A stretch of 64,000 bases of DNA from Actinospineispora acaciae DSM 45401 (GTDB taxonomy: Bacteria; Actinomycetota; Actinomycetes; Mycobacteriales; Pseudonocardiaceae): contig NZ_JIAI01000003.1 of assembly GCF_000620785.1 (NCBI RefSeq), positions 310,001-374,000 of the forward strand, written 5' to 3'. Position 1 is the first letter of the stretch, and every line of letters begins with the position of its first letter. A model generated the notes under the pieces. That model was not told where the DNA came from. It did no database searches and saw nothing but the letters and a program-made list of their open reading frames with translations. This document shows positions 32,653-41,375 of the stretch, in pieces. A program made the position numbers and the translations under genes.

Positions 32653-33873
32653 ATGCTGTCCCCCGAGATCACCGAGTCGCTGGCCGCCCGCCTGGGGCGG
32701 CCGGTGGTGGTGTTCGACACCGGGCTGCGACTGGTGGAGTTCAGCAGGCACGACGGCGACGTCGACCCGGCCCGCATCTCGATCATCCTGTCCCGACGGG
32801 GCTCGGCAAGGGCCAGCAAGCTGATCAAGGAATCCGGGGTGCGGCACGCCGAGGGGCCGGTGGTCATCCCCCGCGAGCCGACCACCGGCAGCCCGCCGAG
32901 GGTGGTCTTCCCGGTGCGGCGGGACGGCGAGCTGCTCGGCTACATCGTGTACGTCGACCCGGACGCCGGCGACGAGCCACCCGGCTGGCAGCGGCGGGTG
33001 TTGGCGGAGGCGAACGGTGAGTTCGCCGAGCTGTTGGCCCGGCACCGGCTCGGCCGGCCGGGTGGCGACCAGCGACGGATCGACGCCCTGCTGGGCGAGC
33101 TGTTGCGCGGTGATCACCAGGCCGGCGAGCGGCTGGTCGGCGAGGGGCACCTGCGCGCCTCGGACCGCTACACGGCGATGGTGCTGGCCGGCGCGCCGTC
33201 AGATTCGAGCGCCGAGACGCGCGCGCGGCTGGAGGGCTGTCTGGCCGAGCTGCTGTCGCTGTGCGCGGCCACGGCGTGCGGGACGGTGCTCGACGACCCT
33301 GTGGTCCAAGCGGTGCTGGTGCTGCCCCGGCCGGTCAAGGTCGAGCTGCTCGCCGCCCGGCTGACCGGCCCGGTCCGCGCCGGCGTCGGCGACCCGCGCC
33401 CCACCCTCGACCAGATCGCCGAGGCCGCGCGCGAGGCAGGGACGGCGGCCAGGGCGGCCTGGCTGGACCCGGCGTACGGCGCGCTGGCGAGCTGGCGCGA
33501 CCTGGGCGTGGACCGGCTGCTGCTACGGCTGCCGCTCGAACACATGACCGTCCGCGACCTGCCCACCCCGGTGCAGCTGCTGCTCGCCGAGGAGGACAAG
33601 GGGCCGGACCTGTGGACCACCCTGGACTGCTACCTGGACACCGGCGGCGACGCCCAGGAGAGCGCGCGGCGGCTGGTGATCCACCGCAGCAGCATGTACT
33701 ACCGCCTGGACCGGATCAAGAAGATCATCAACGTCGACCTGGCCGACGGGCGGGTGCGCAGCGAGCTGCACGTCGGGCTGCGGGTGGCCCGGCTGCTGGG
33801 CTACGGCCCGGTCAGGGTGGGCTCGGACGGCCACGGCGCGCGGGCCGCACCTCGTGCAGCTCAGGACCGGTGA
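32653..33873 (+). CDS. PucR-family transcriptional regulator
   Basis: 406 residues. The C-terminus carries the PucR HTH: LWTTLDCYLDTGGDAQESARRLVIHRSSMYYRLDRIKKIINVDLADGRVRSELHVGLRVARLL. The middle is GGDEF-like (CdaR/PucR) and the N-terminus MLSPEITESLAARLGRPVVVFDTGLRLVEFS is sensor-like. Such proteins activate purine, sugar-acid or aromatic catabolic genes on sensing an intermediate. It is divergent from the Rieske/amidohydrolase operon and its last 62 nt overlap the convergent FAH-family gene. ATG 32653 follows a GGGACGGGCGG stretch. Confidence 0.86.
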   Translation: MLSPEITESLAARLGRPVVVFDTGLRLVEFSRHDGDVDPARISIILSRRGSARASKLIKESGVRHAEGPVVIPREPTTGSPPRVVFPVRRDGELLGYIVYVDPDAGDEPPGWQRRVLAEANGEFAELLARHRLGRPGGDQRRIDALLGELLRGDHQAGERLVGEGHLRASDRYTAMVLAGAPSDSSAETRARLEGCLAELLSLCAATACGTVLDDPVVQAVLVLPRPVKVELLAARLTGPVRAGVGDPRPTLDQIAEAAREAGTAARAAWLDPAYGALASWRDLGVDRLLLRLPLEHMTVRDLPTPVQLLLAEEDKGPDLWTTLDCYLDTGGDAQESARRLVIHRSSMYYRLDRIKKIINVDLADGRVRSELHVGLRVARLLGYGPVRVGSDGHGARAAPRAAQDR

Positions 33874-34738
33874 CCACCGTGTTGCGGATGGTGCCGATGC
33901 CCTCGACGGTCATCCGCACGGTGTCCCCGACCCGCAGCGGCGGCGGGTACCGCTCGCCCCGCCACCCCCACAGCTCGGCCAGGCAGCCTCCGCCGCAGGT
34001 GCCGGAGCCCAGGACGTCGCCGGGACGCACCCAGGTCCCCCGGCTGGCGTAGGCGACCAGCTCGGCGAACGTCCAGGCCATGTTCGCCAGGGTGTCGCCG
34101 CCGATCCTGGTGTCGTTGACGAACACCTCCATGGCCAGGTCGTAGCGTCCGTTCCGGTCACGCAGCTCGTCGCGGGTGACCAGGACCGGGCCGAGCGTGG
34201 TGGCGGTGTCCTTGCCCTTGGCCGGGCCCAGGCCGACGCGCATCTCGCGGGCCTGCAGGTCGCGGGCCGACCAGTCGTTGAGGATGGTGAACCCGGCGAT
34301 GTGCCCGGCGGCCTCGTCCGGGGTCAGGTTGAACCCGGGCCGGCCGATCACGGCGGCCACCTCCAGCTCGAAGTCCAGCACCTCACAGCCAGGGGGCATC
34401 GGCACCGGCGCGCCGGAGCCGATCGCGGCGTGCGGGTTGGTGAAGTAGAACGCGGGCGCCTCGTACCACGCGTCCGGCACCTGCGCCGCCCCGGTGACCG
34501 AGCGCAGCGAGCCTGCGGTGTGCTGCTCGAACGTGATGAAGTCTCTGATCGTGGCGACGGGGAACGGCACCTCCAGCGGTGCCGTCTCGTCCCAGGGCAG
34601 CCGCTCGCCGACGCGCAGTGAACCGGTCGCCAGCGCCTCGAAGACGTCGGCCTCGCGATCCAGCAGGTCGATGTGGCCGTCGGTAACGATGCCGTACCGC
34701 CGCACGCCGTCGAGGCGCAGCGACCCGATCCGGCTCAC
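33812..34738 (-). CDS. fumarylacetoacetate hydrolase (FAH) family protein
   Basis: 308 residues, with FITFEQHT, AFYFTNPHAAIGSGAPVPMPPGCEVLDFELEVAAVIGRPG (the metal Glu pair), GFTILNDWSARDLQAREM and GLGPAKGKDTATTLGPVLVTRDEL. FAH-fold enzymes cleave C-C bonds, hydrate or isomerise oxo-acid products of aromatic ring opening. The GTG start overlaps the stop of the cyclase gene (GTGA), so the two are coupled. The C-terminal coding end overlaps PucR by 62 nt, a long convergent overlap. Confidence 0.88.
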   Translation of the reverse strand: MSRIGSLRLDGVRRYGIVTDGHIDLLDREADVFEALATGSLRVGERLPWDETAPLEVPFPVATIRDFITFEQHTAGSLRSVTGAAQVPDAWYEAPAFYFTNPHAAIGSGAPVPMPPGCEVLDFELEVAAVIGRPGFNLTPDEAAGHIAGFTILNDWSARDLQAREMRVGLGPAKGKDTATTLGPVLVTRDELRDRNGRYDLAMEVFVNDTRIGGDTLANMAWTFAELVAYASRGTWVRPGDVLGSGTCGGGCLAELWGWRGERYPPPLRVGDTVRMTVEGIGTIRNTVVTGPELHEVRPARRGRPSPP

Positions 34739-35514
34739 GCCGCCTCCTCGAAGATCGCTACCGCCCGCGTCCAGCCGGCCGATGCTTTGTGGATCTTGAC
34801 GGGGAGGCACGACACGTCGAACCCGTGAGCGGGCAGCGCCTCCAGGTTGTGCAGCTTCTCGATGTGGCAGTAGCCGATCTCGCGGCCGGCCCGGTGGCCC
34901 TCCCAGATGATGCTCGCGTCGCCCTCCTCGGCGTAGCGGCGGGCGGTGTGCACGAACGGGGCGTCCCAGCTCCAGGCGTCGGTGCCGGTCACCCGCACGC
35001 CCTGGCGCAGCAGGTGCAGCGTCGCGTCCCGGCCCATCCCGCAGCCCCTGCTCAGGTAGTCGTCGTGGCCGTAGCGCGCGCCCGCGCTGGTGTTGACCAG
35101 CACGATGTCCAGCGGCGCCAGCTCGTGGCCGATCCGCTCCAGCTCGACGTCGACGTCCTCCGGGGTCACCACGTACCCGTCGTCGAACCGCCGGAAGTCC
35201 AGCTTGACCCCGCGCTGGAAGCACCAGTCCAGCGGCACCTCGTCGATGGTGATCGCCCGCTTCCCGCCGTCCATCGTGGACGCGTAGTGGTACGGCGCGT
35301 CGAGGTGCGTGCCGTTGTGCGTGGACAGGCGGACGTGCTCCAGCGCCCACCCCTCCCGGTCGGGCAGGTCGTCGACGCCCGCGCCGGGGAAGAACCGCAG
35401 CACGTCGTCGCGGGTCTGCTCGTGGTCCAGGTAGTCGATCTCGGGCAGCAGCCCGGGCGGGTCGGACGCGATCCCCGCCCGCAGGGGCACCGACAGGTCA
35501 ACGATTCGCCGCAT
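34735..35514 (-). CDS. cyclase-family (kynurenine formamidase-like) hydrolase
   Basis: 259 residues. The metal motif HNGTHLDAPYHY is the HxGTHxDxP signature of PF04199, with LDIVLVNTSAG, VTGTDAWSWD and HNLEALPAHGFDVSCLPVKIHKASAGWTRAVAIFE. Members open amides, isatin or formylkynurenine. ATG 35514 is preceded by AAGGAG. It overlaps the upstream MFS gene by 17 nt and the downstream FAH gene by 4 nt, so uptake and two hydrolytic steps are encoded together. Confidence 0.88.
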   Translation of the reverse strand: MRRIVDLSVPLRAGIASDPPGLLPEIDYLDHEQTRDDVLRFFPGAGVDDLPDREGWALEHVRLSTHNGTHLDAPYHYASTMDGGKRAITIDEVPLDWCFQRGVKLDFRRFDDGYVVTPEDVDVELERIGHELAPLDIVLVNTSAGARYGHDDYLSRGCGMGRDATLHLLRQGVRVTGTDAWSWDAPFVHTARRYAEEGDASIIWEGHRAGREIGYCHIEKLHNLEALPAHGFDVSCLPVKIHKASAGWTRAVAIFEEAA

Positions 35515-36724
35515 CCACGGCTCCTTCCAGGGTGCTCGGTTGGGCATCGGGCTCGCGGGGCAGCAGGAAGGTGAGCAGGCCGGCGGCGGCGAAGAACCCG
35601 GCGCACACCAGCAGCCCGCCGCCCAGCCCGGTCACCGCCGCGAGCGCCGCCAGACCGAACGGCGCGAACGCCGACACCCCACGCCCGACATTGAAGCTGA
35701 ACCCGGCGCCGGTGGTCCGCACCCGGGTCGGGAACAGCTCGCCGAGGTACGAGCCGAACAGCCCGGTGAACGCCGCGAAGAACGCGAACAGCGGCCCGAA
35801 CCACATCAGCGCCGTCGGGTCCGAGGTCAGCGCGTACAGCGGCAGCGTCGCCGCCACCCCGAGCAGCGAGACGATGATCGCGGTGCGCCGCCCGATCCGG
35901 TCGGCGAGCATGCCGAACACGTTGTAGCCAAGGAACATCCCGAGGTTCAGCACCGTCATGTACACCGCGACCGTGCCCGCCGCGATGCCGCGCTCCGCGC
36001 TCAGGTACGTCGGCAGCCAGGTCGACCCGCCCCACCAGCCGGTCAGGGCCAGCGCGGCGACCAGCGTGGCCACCACCGTGCGCCCGCGCAGCCCGGGCAC
36101 GAAGATCTCCCCGATCGACACCCGCCCGGTGTCGGCCCGCGCCGCGCGCTCCCGTTCCCACTCCCCCGACTCCGGGAACAGCAGCACCACCACCAGCACC
36201 GGCATCGCCACCGCCAGCCCCGCGACCAGGAACAACAGCCGCCAGCTCGGCAGGAACAGCCCGGACAGCACGGCGGCCACCGCTCCCCCCACCGGAAAGC
36301 TGCTCAGCACGAACGCCGCCGCCTTGCCGCGCGAGCGGCTCGGCCAGGTCTCCACCACGTACGCCGAGACCACGCTCCACACCCCGCCCAGCCCGAACCC
36401 GGCCACGAACCGCAGCACCAGGAACAGCGCGAACCCCGGCACCGCCGCCAGCGCCGCCGTGCACACCCCGAACGTGACCAGCGAGCCGACCAGCGCCGTG
36501 CGCCGCCCGAAGTTGTCCGACAGGTAGCCCACGCTGACGCTGGACAGCCCGATCCCGAGCAGCGTCGCGGTGGCGAGCAGGCCGCCCTGCGCGGGCGTCA
36601 GCCCCAGGTCCGCGCGGATCGCCGGCAGCGCCAGCGACAGCAGCAGGATCTCCAGCGCGTCGAACATGTACGCGAGGAAGCCCCCGCCCAGCACCACCCA
36701 GCGCGTGCGCACCATCGCCTCCAC
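35498..36724 (-). CDS. MFS transporter (sialate/aromatic-acid porter type)
   Basis: 408 residues with about 12 spans: GGFLAYMFDALEILLLSLALPAI, motif A GYLSDNFGRRTALVG, RFVAGFGLGGVWSVVSAYVVETWPSRSRGKAAAFV and GELFPTRVRTTGAGFSFNVGRG. This resembles organic or aromatic acid importers. The start could be GTG 36724 or ATG 36715; neither has a good ribosome site. It is first of the operon MFS, cyclase, FAH, and divergent from a TetR gene over a region with two palindromic sites. Confidence 0.84.
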   Translation of the reverse strand: MEAMVRTRWVVLGGGFLAYMFDALEILLLSLALPAIRADLGLTPAQGGLLATATLLGIGLSSVSVGYLSDNFGRRTALVGSLVTFGVCTAALAAVPGFALFLVLRFVAGFGLGGVWSVVSAYVVETWPSRSRGKAAAFVLSSFPVGGAVAAVLSGLFLPSWRLLFLVAGLAVAMPVLVVVLLFPESGEWERERAARADTGRVSIGEIFVPGLRGRTVVATLVAALALTGWWGGSTWLPTYLSAERGIAAGTVAVYMTVLNLGMFLGYNVFGMLADRIGRRTAIIVSLLGVAATLPLYALTSDPTALMWFGPLFAFFAAFTGLFGSYLGELFPTRVRTTGAGFSFNVGRGVSAFAPFGLAALAAVTGLGGGLLVCAGFFAAAGLLTFLLPREPDAQPSTLEGAVDAANR

Positions 36725-36743
36725 CGCCTCGGCCCGAGCCGGA

Positions 36744-36798
36744 ACTGTACGAGCGTCCAGTCAAGAGCGTCAAGAGGCCGGCTGCACGGACGTCCAGT
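36744..36798. promoter_or_regulatory. paired TetR operators between MFS and TetR genes
   Basis: Site 1 ACTGTACGAGCGTCCAGT (36744-36761) and site 2 GCTGCACGGACGTCCAGT (36781-36798) share the palindrome CTGnACGnnCGTCCAG and start 37 bp apart. Site 2 abuts TAGCCT (36798-36803), the -10 of the TetR gene, with its ATG 7 nt later. This strongly suggests autorepression and control of the divergent MFS operon. Confidence 0.68.
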
Positions 36799-36810
36799 AG
36801 CCTCGCCGCC

Positions 36811-37434
36811 ATGTCCCCCGCCGCGCGCGCGGCCGCCCCGGCGGCGACCGACCGGCGCGTCCGCATCCTGGACGCCGCCGAGCGGATCTTCGCCGAGCAC
36901 GGCTACGACGGCGCCACGCTGCGCCAGGTCGCCTCGACGGCCGGGGTCCAGCTGTCGCTGCTCGGCTACCACTTCCCGTCGAAGCTGGCGCTCTACTCGG
37001 CGGTGTTCGAACGCCGCCAGTACGTCAACGAGCAGCGGCTGGAACGCCTGGAGACGCTCGGCGACCCGCGCGCGCCGGACGCGCTGGACCGGCTGGTCGC
37101 GGCGTTCATGGACCCGGTCATGGCGCTGCGCGAGCAGGGCACCTGGTACCGCCGCCTGGTGCTGCGCGAGGCCGCCGACCCGTCCAGCCCCCGGCGCCCG
37201 ATCATCCGCGAGCTGTTCGACCCGATGGCCCGGCGGTTCATCGCCGCGCTGCGCGAGGTCCGCCCCGGCCGGCCGGAGGGTTGGTACGAGTGGAGCTACC
37301 TGTTCGCCGTCGGCGCCCTGACCCAGAGCGCGTCGGACGACCGCCTGGCCAACCTCACCGAGCACCCGGCCGCCGCCACCCCGAACGACGAGCTGCTGCG
37401 CGGCTTCGTCACGGCGGCCTGGCGCCACGGCTGA
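36811..37434 (+). CDS. TetR family regulator
   Basis: 207 residues. The HTH reads ILDAAERIFAEHGYDGATLRQVASTAGVQLSLLGYHFPSKLALYSAVFERR. The C-terminal part (WYRRLVLREAADPSSPRRPIIRELFDPMARRFIAALREV) resembles the CerR/TetR_C group. It probably binds the two palindromes just upstream and so controls itself, the MFS-cyclase-FAH operon, and perhaps the monooxygenase operon that starts 95 bp downstream. The message is likely leaderless. Confidence 0.88.
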   Translation: MSPAARAAAPAATDRRVRILDAAERIFAEHGYDGATLRQVASTAGVQLSLLGYHFPSKLALYSAVFERRQYVNEQRLERLETLGDPRAPDALDRLVAAFMDPVMALREQGTWYRRLVLREAADPSSPRRPIIRELFDPMARRFIAALREVRPGRPEGWYEWSYLFAVGALTQSASDDRLANLTEHPAAATPNDELLRGFVTAAWRHG

Positions 37435-37528
37435 GCCGTCGGGTCAGACACCGTGTCGCACGGGGTGCGGGCGGATTTCGCACAACGAACCGGTGAGCCG
37501 GGCACTGCGGCGCGGTTAGCGTCCGGAC

Positions 37529-38983
37529 ATGGATGTGACCGGCGCGAGCGGGGCCCTGAGCGGCGAACGCTTTCGGGACAGCCTCGACGACGGCCGTGAG
37601 GTCTGGCTGAGCGGCGAGCGGGTGAAGAACGTCGGCGAGCACCCGGCGTTCCGGGGCGTGATCGACGAGTTCGCCCGGCTGTTCGACCTGCGCCTGACCG
37701 ACCCGGCGGCGCGCGCGGCCACGCTGTACACCAGCGAGCGCACCGCGAACCCGGTGAGCCTGGCGTACTCGCTGCCCCGGACCCGCGAGGAGCTGCGGGC
37801 CAAGCTGGCGGCCACCGAGTGGTGGATGCGGGAGAGCTGGGGCCAGCTGGGCCGCTCCCCGGACTTTATGTCCAACGTGGTGGTCGGGCTCTACGACTAC
37901 CGCGACGAGCTGGAGGCACACCGCCCGGGGTTCGGCGCTCACGCGGTCGACTATCACCGGTTCGCGTCCGAGCACGACCTGGTGCTCACCCACGCGCTCG
38001 GCGACCCGCAGATCGACCGGAGCGCCAGCCCGCTCGAACACCCCGACCTGGCCCTGCGGGTGGTCGGCGAGAACGACAACGGCGTGGTGATCAGGGGCGC
38101 GAAGCAGCTGGCCACGCTGGCGCCGTTCGCGCACGAGGTGATGGTCTACCTGAACGGGGTCTCCGCGCTGCGGGGGGCCGAGGAGTTCGTCATCTGGTTC
38201 GCGCTGCCGATGAACACCAAGGGGCTCAAGACGCTGTGCCGCGAGCCGCTGGGCGCGCACCGCACCGGGCACAGCCACCACCTGGCCAGCCGGTTCGACG
38301 AGCAGGACGCGATGTTGTTCTTCGACGACGTCGTGGTGCCGTGGGAGCGGGTGTTCCTGCTCGGCGACGGGCCGCTGGCGCTGCGCGGGCTGGGCCGGCT
38401 CAACGCGTGGAGCATGCAGAGCACGCACATCAGGCTGCACGAGCGGCTGCGGGTGTTCGTCTCGGTGGCGGCGCTGCTGGCGAACAGCATCGGGGTGGAC
38501 GCGTTCCGGGGCATCCAGGAGGAGCTCGGCGAGATCATCTCCTACGCCGAGACGCTGCGCCTGGGCATCGCGGGCGCTGAGGCGGGAGCGGCGATGACCC
38601 CGGGCGGGCTGCTCGCGCCCGCGCCCAGCTACGGGCTGGCGTACTGGTCGGCGGGGGTGTCCGCGCGGGTCGTCGAGGTGCTGCGGCGGATCGGCGCGTC
38701 CGGGCTGATCATGCAGCCGTCCGAGGCGGACCTGGCCAACCCCGAGCTGCGGCCGTTCCTGGAGCGGTACATGCGCGGCCACGACATCGGCGTGGACCAG
38801 AAGTCGCGGCTGTTCCGGATCGCCTGGGAGCTGGTCGGCGACGGGTTCGGCTCGCGGCAGGAGCTGTACGAGTACCTGCACCGCGGCGACCCGGGCGCCG
38901 GCCGGACCCGGCTGCTGCGGATGTACGACCGCTCCGAGGCCGACGAGCGAGTCCGCCGGCTCATCTCCTCCCCGCTGTCGTAG
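37529..38983 (+). CDS. HpaB-like FADH2-dependent aromatic monooxygenase
   Basis: 484 residues in the 4-hydroxyphenylacetate 3-hydroxylase family: FRDSLDDGREVWLSGERVKNVGEHPAFRG, YTSERTANPVSLAYSLPRT, NDNGVVIRGAKQLATLAPFAHEV, DEQDAMLFFDDVVVPWERVFLLGD and IGASGLIMQPSEADLANPELRPFLERYMRG. These enzymes hydroxylate phenols using reduced flavin from a separate reductase; a fitting reductase is at 41376. TAGCGT lies 6 nt before the ATG, suggesting a leaderless mRNA. Heads the operon with the LigJ- and RraA-like genes. Confidence 0.87.
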   Translation: MDVTGASGALSGERFRDSLDDGREVWLSGERVKNVGEHPAFRGVIDEFARLFDLRLTDPAARAATLYTSERTANPVSLAYSLPRTREELRAKLAATEWWMRESWGQLGRSPDFMSNVVVGLYDYRDELEAHRPGFGAHAVDYHRFASEHDLVLTHALGDPQIDRSASPLEHPDLALRVVGENDNGVVIRGAKQLATLAPFAHEVMVYLNGVSALRGAEEFVIWFALPMNTKGLKTLCREPLGAHRTGHSHHLASRFDEQDAMLFFDDVVVPWERVFLLGDGPLALRGLGRLNAWSMQSTHIRLHERLRVFVSVAALLANSIGVDAFRGIQEELGEIISYAETLRLGIAGAEAGAAMTPGGLLAPAPSYGLAYWSAGVSARVVEVLRRIGASGLIMQPSEADLANPELRPFLERYMRGHDIGVDQKSRLFRIAWELVGDGFGSRQELYEYLHRGDPGAGRTRLLRMYDRSEADERVRRLISSPLS

Positions 38984-38995
38984 GAGGCGTTACAC

Positions 38996-39997
38996 ATGAT
39001 CATTGACGTACACGGCCACCTGACCGCGCCGGCCGAGCTGTACGCGTGGAAGGCGAACCTGCTCTCCCACCGGGGCGCGCACGGCAGGGGCAGCCCCCGG
39101 ATCAGCGACGACGCGCTGCGGGCCGCCCAGTTCGAGCCGAACCCCGCGTTCGGCAACGCCTCGCACGTCGAGCACCTGGACGGAGCGGGCGTGGACGTCC
39201 AGCTGATCTCGCCCCGGCCGTACCAGATGATGCACTCCGAGCAGGGCACCCTGGTGCGCTGGTTCATCGAGGAGACCAACGACGTCATCCACCGGGTCGG
39301 CACGCTCTTTCCCGACCGGTTCCGAGGCCTGGCCGGGCTGCCGCAGAGCCCGGAGCTTCCCGTCTCCGAGTGGGCGGCGGAACTGAGAAGGACGGTCACC
39401 GAGCTGGGGTTCGTCGGCTGCCTGCTCAACCCGGACCCGTGCGAGGGCACCTCGGTGCCGCCCGCGCTGGGCGAGCGGTACTGGTACCCGCTGTACGAGG
39501 CGCTGTGCGAGCTGGACGTGCCGGCGGTGATCCACGCCGCCGGCTGCCGGCCGCCCACCCGCGAGACGTACAGCCTGCACTTCATCCAGGAGGAGACGGT
39601 CGCGGTCTGGAGCCTGCTGTCCTCGACGGTCATGCGCGACTTCCCGGAGCTGAAGATCGTGGTCTCGCACGGCGGCGGGGCCATCCCGTACCAGGTGGGT
39701 CGGTTCCTGCCGTCCGGGGTGCGCTCCGGCGGCGAGCCGTACCTGGACAGGCTGCGCCGGCTGTGGTTCGACACCTGCCTGTACACCCGGGACGCGATCG
39801 AGCTGCTGATCCGGACGGTGGGCGTGGACAGGTGCCTGTTCGGCACCGAGAAGCCGGGCACCGGCTCGCAGCGCGACCCGGCGACCGGGCGGTGGTTCGA
39901 CGACATCCACCTGCTCATCCGCGACATCGACTGGCTGGACGAGGACGCGCGGCGGACCCTGTTCGAGGACAACGCCCGGAAGCTGTTCGGGCTCTGA
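38996..39997 (+). CDS. LigJ/GalB-like 4-oxalomesaconate hydratase
   Basis: 333 residues of the amidohydrolase-2 superfamily, opening MIIDVHGHLTAPAELYAWKANLLSHRGAHG, close to LigJ as I recall it. Metal ligands are likely His6/His8, His of VIHAAG and His of VVSHGGGAIPYQ, with Glu of LFGTEKPGTG. LigJ hydrates 4-oxalomesaconate to 4-carboxy-4-hydroxy-2-oxoadipate in protocatechuate 4,5-cleavage and gallate degradation. It starts 13 bp after the monooxygenase and precedes two RraA/LigK-type genes, which catalyse the next step. Assignment rests on sequence resemblance and context. Confidence 0.8.
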   Translation: MIIDVHGHLTAPAELYAWKANLLSHRGAHGRGSPRISDDALRAAQFEPNPAFGNASHVEHLDGAGVDVQLISPRPYQMMHSEQGTLVRWFIEETNDVIHRVGTLFPDRFRGLAGLPQSPELPVSEWAAELRRTVTELGFVGCLLNPDPCEGTSVPPALGERYWYPLYEALCELDVPAVIHAAGCRPPTRETYSLHFIQEETVAVWSLLSSTVMRDFPELKIVVSHGGGAIPYQVGRFLPSGVRSGGEPYLDRLRRLWFDTCLYTRDAIELLIRTVGVDRCLFGTEKPGTGSQRDPATGRWFDDIHLLIRDIDWLDEDARRTLFEDNARKLFGL

Positions 39998-40010
39998 CGC
40001 GGGGGTGGTC

Positions 40011-40667
40011 ATGGCAGACCTGGTGGCGCGGCTGCGGGCGGTGGACAGCTGCGCGGTGTCGGACGCGCTCGACACGCTGGGGCGGCCGGGCGCGGTGCTC
40101 GGGCTGGCGCCGGTGTGGCCGTCGGGGGGCACGGTGGTCGGGCGGGCGCGGACGGTGGTGGCCGGGCCGAGGGCCGGTGGCGGGCCGGGCACGCACATCG
40201 CCAGCCCGGTGGTCGACTCGGCGGCCCCGGACGACGTGATCGTGATCGACAACCACGGCCGGACCGACGTGTCGTGCTGGGGCGGGCTGCTCGCGATGGC
40301 GGCCGCCCGGCGCGGGGTTGCGGGGGTGGTGGTGGACGGCGCCTGCCGGGACGTGCCGGACTGCGTGGACGCCGGCCTGCCGGTGTTCTCCCGGGCGGTG
40401 GTCCCGGTCAGCGCGCGCGGACGGATCGTGCAGCGCGACATGGACGTCCCGATCCAGGTGGCCGGGGTGCTGGTGAGCCCTGGCGACCTGGTGGTGGCGG
40501 ACCGCAACGGCGTGGTGTTCGTGGCCGCCGAGGGCGCCGGCGAGGTGGTCGAGCTGGCCGAGCGGATCGTCGCGCGGGAACGTTCGATGGCCGAGGCGGT
40601 CGCGGCCGGGCGGCCGGTCAGCGAGGTCATGCACGACACGCGCTTCCCGAAGGTGGGACAGTCATGA
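40011..40667 (+). CDS. RraA/LigK-family protein 1 (aldolase candidate)
   Basis: 218 residues: CAVSDALDTLGRPGAVLGL, VVGRARTVV, CWGGLLAMAAARRGVAGVVVDGACRDVPDC and GDLVVADRNGVVFV. RraA-fold HMG/CHA aldolases are recalled to carry D-x20-R-D; here the residue 21 before Arg-Asp is Gly (G-x20-R-D), seen in other RraA-like members. It may be a variant aldolase or a partner of the second copy. ATG 40011 has GGGGGTGG upstream; the GTG at 40005 is less likely. Its stop overlaps the next start (ATGA). Confidence 0.82.
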   Translation: MADLVARLRAVDSCAVSDALDTLGRPGAVLGLAPVWPSGGTVVGRARTVVAGPRAGGGPGTHIASPVVDSAAPDDVIVIDNHGRTDVSCWGGLLAMAAARRGVAGVVVDGACRDVPDCVDAGLPVFSRAVVPVSARGRIVQRDMDVPIQVAGVLVSPGDLVVADRNGVVFVAAEGAGEVVELAERIVARERSMAEAVAAGRPVSEVMHDTRFPKVGQS

Positions 40668-41314
40668 CGATCGACCCCCGGTTCGCGGACGTGTCCACCG
40701 CGAGCGTGTCCGACGCGCTGGACCGGCTGGGGCGCGCCGGCGGGCTGCCCGGGCTGGGGCCGCTGGCGGGAGGGCAGCGGCTGCTCGGGCGGGCGTACAC
40801 GGTCCGCTACCGCCCGGCCGGCGACCCGCCGGGGACCGTGGGCGACTACCTCGACGAGGTGCCGCGCGGCGCCGTGGTGGTGCTGGCCAACGACGGGCTC
40901 ACCGACCGCACCGTCTGGGGCGACATCCTCACCGCCGTGGCCCACCACCGGGGCGTGGCCGGCACCGTGATCGACGGGGTGTGCCGGGACGTGCGCCGAG
41001 CCCTGGACCTGGGCTACCCGATCTACAGCCGGGGCCGGTTCATGCGCACCGGCAAGGACCGGGTGGAGGTGGCCGCCGTGCAGGAGCCGGTGGGGGTCGC
41101 GGGCGTCCAGGTCCGGCCCGGCGACCTGCTGGTCGGGGACGACGACGGCGTGGTGCTGGTCCCGGCCGAGGTGGAGGCGGACGTGCTGGCGGTGGCGTTG
41201 GAGATCGCCGAGCGGGAGGCCGGCATCCTGGCCCGGGCACTCGGCGGCAGCTCGCTGGCCCAGGCGCGCGCCGCCTTCGGCTACCACGGCCTGCAGCGCG
41301 GGCCGGACCGGTGA
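40664..41314 (+). CDS. RraA/LigK-family protein 2, 4-carboxy-4-hydroxy-2-oxoadipate aldolase candidate
   Basis: 216 residues: ASVSDALDRLGRAGGLPGLGPL, LLGRAYTVRYRP, WGDILTAVAHHRGVAGTVIDGVCRDVRRALDLGYPIYSRG and GDLLVGDDDGVVLVP. It has the D-x20-R-D pattern recalled from active HMG/CHA aldolases, which split the LigJ product into pyruvate and oxaloacetate. Only modestly similar to its neighbour, so this is an old duplication or a separate recruitment. A palindrome followed by TTTT lies just downstream. Confidence 0.83.
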   Translation: MTIDPRFADVSTASVSDALDRLGRAGGLPGLGPLAGGQRLLGRAYTVRYRPAGDPPGTVGDYLDEVPRGAVVVLANDGLTDRTVWGDILTAVAHHRGVAGTVIDGVCRDVRRALDLGYPIYSRGRFMRTGKDRVEVAAVQEPVGVAGVQVRPGDLLVGDDDGVVLVPAEVEADVLAVALEIAEREAGILARALGGSSLAQARAAFGYHGLQRGPDR

Positions 41315-41335
41315 GCACGCCGCCGCCGTCGCAAG

Positions 41336-41357
41336 GCGGTTCCGCGGAACCGCTTTT
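41336..41357 (+). terminator. intrinsic terminator-like palindrome
   Basis: GCGGTTCCGCGGAACCGC (41336-41353) is a perfect 18-bp palindrome followed by TTTT. It can fold as a 7-bp stem with a CGCG loop. It separates the second RraA gene from the flavin reductase and probably attenuates the transcript there. Confidence 0.6.
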
Positions 41358-41375
41358 CCCGGCCGGACGCGGCGG

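Noticed and set aside
36750-36798. CGTCCAGT direct repeat as a separate element
   Set aside because: Both copies are half-sites of the two TetR palindromes, so they are explained.
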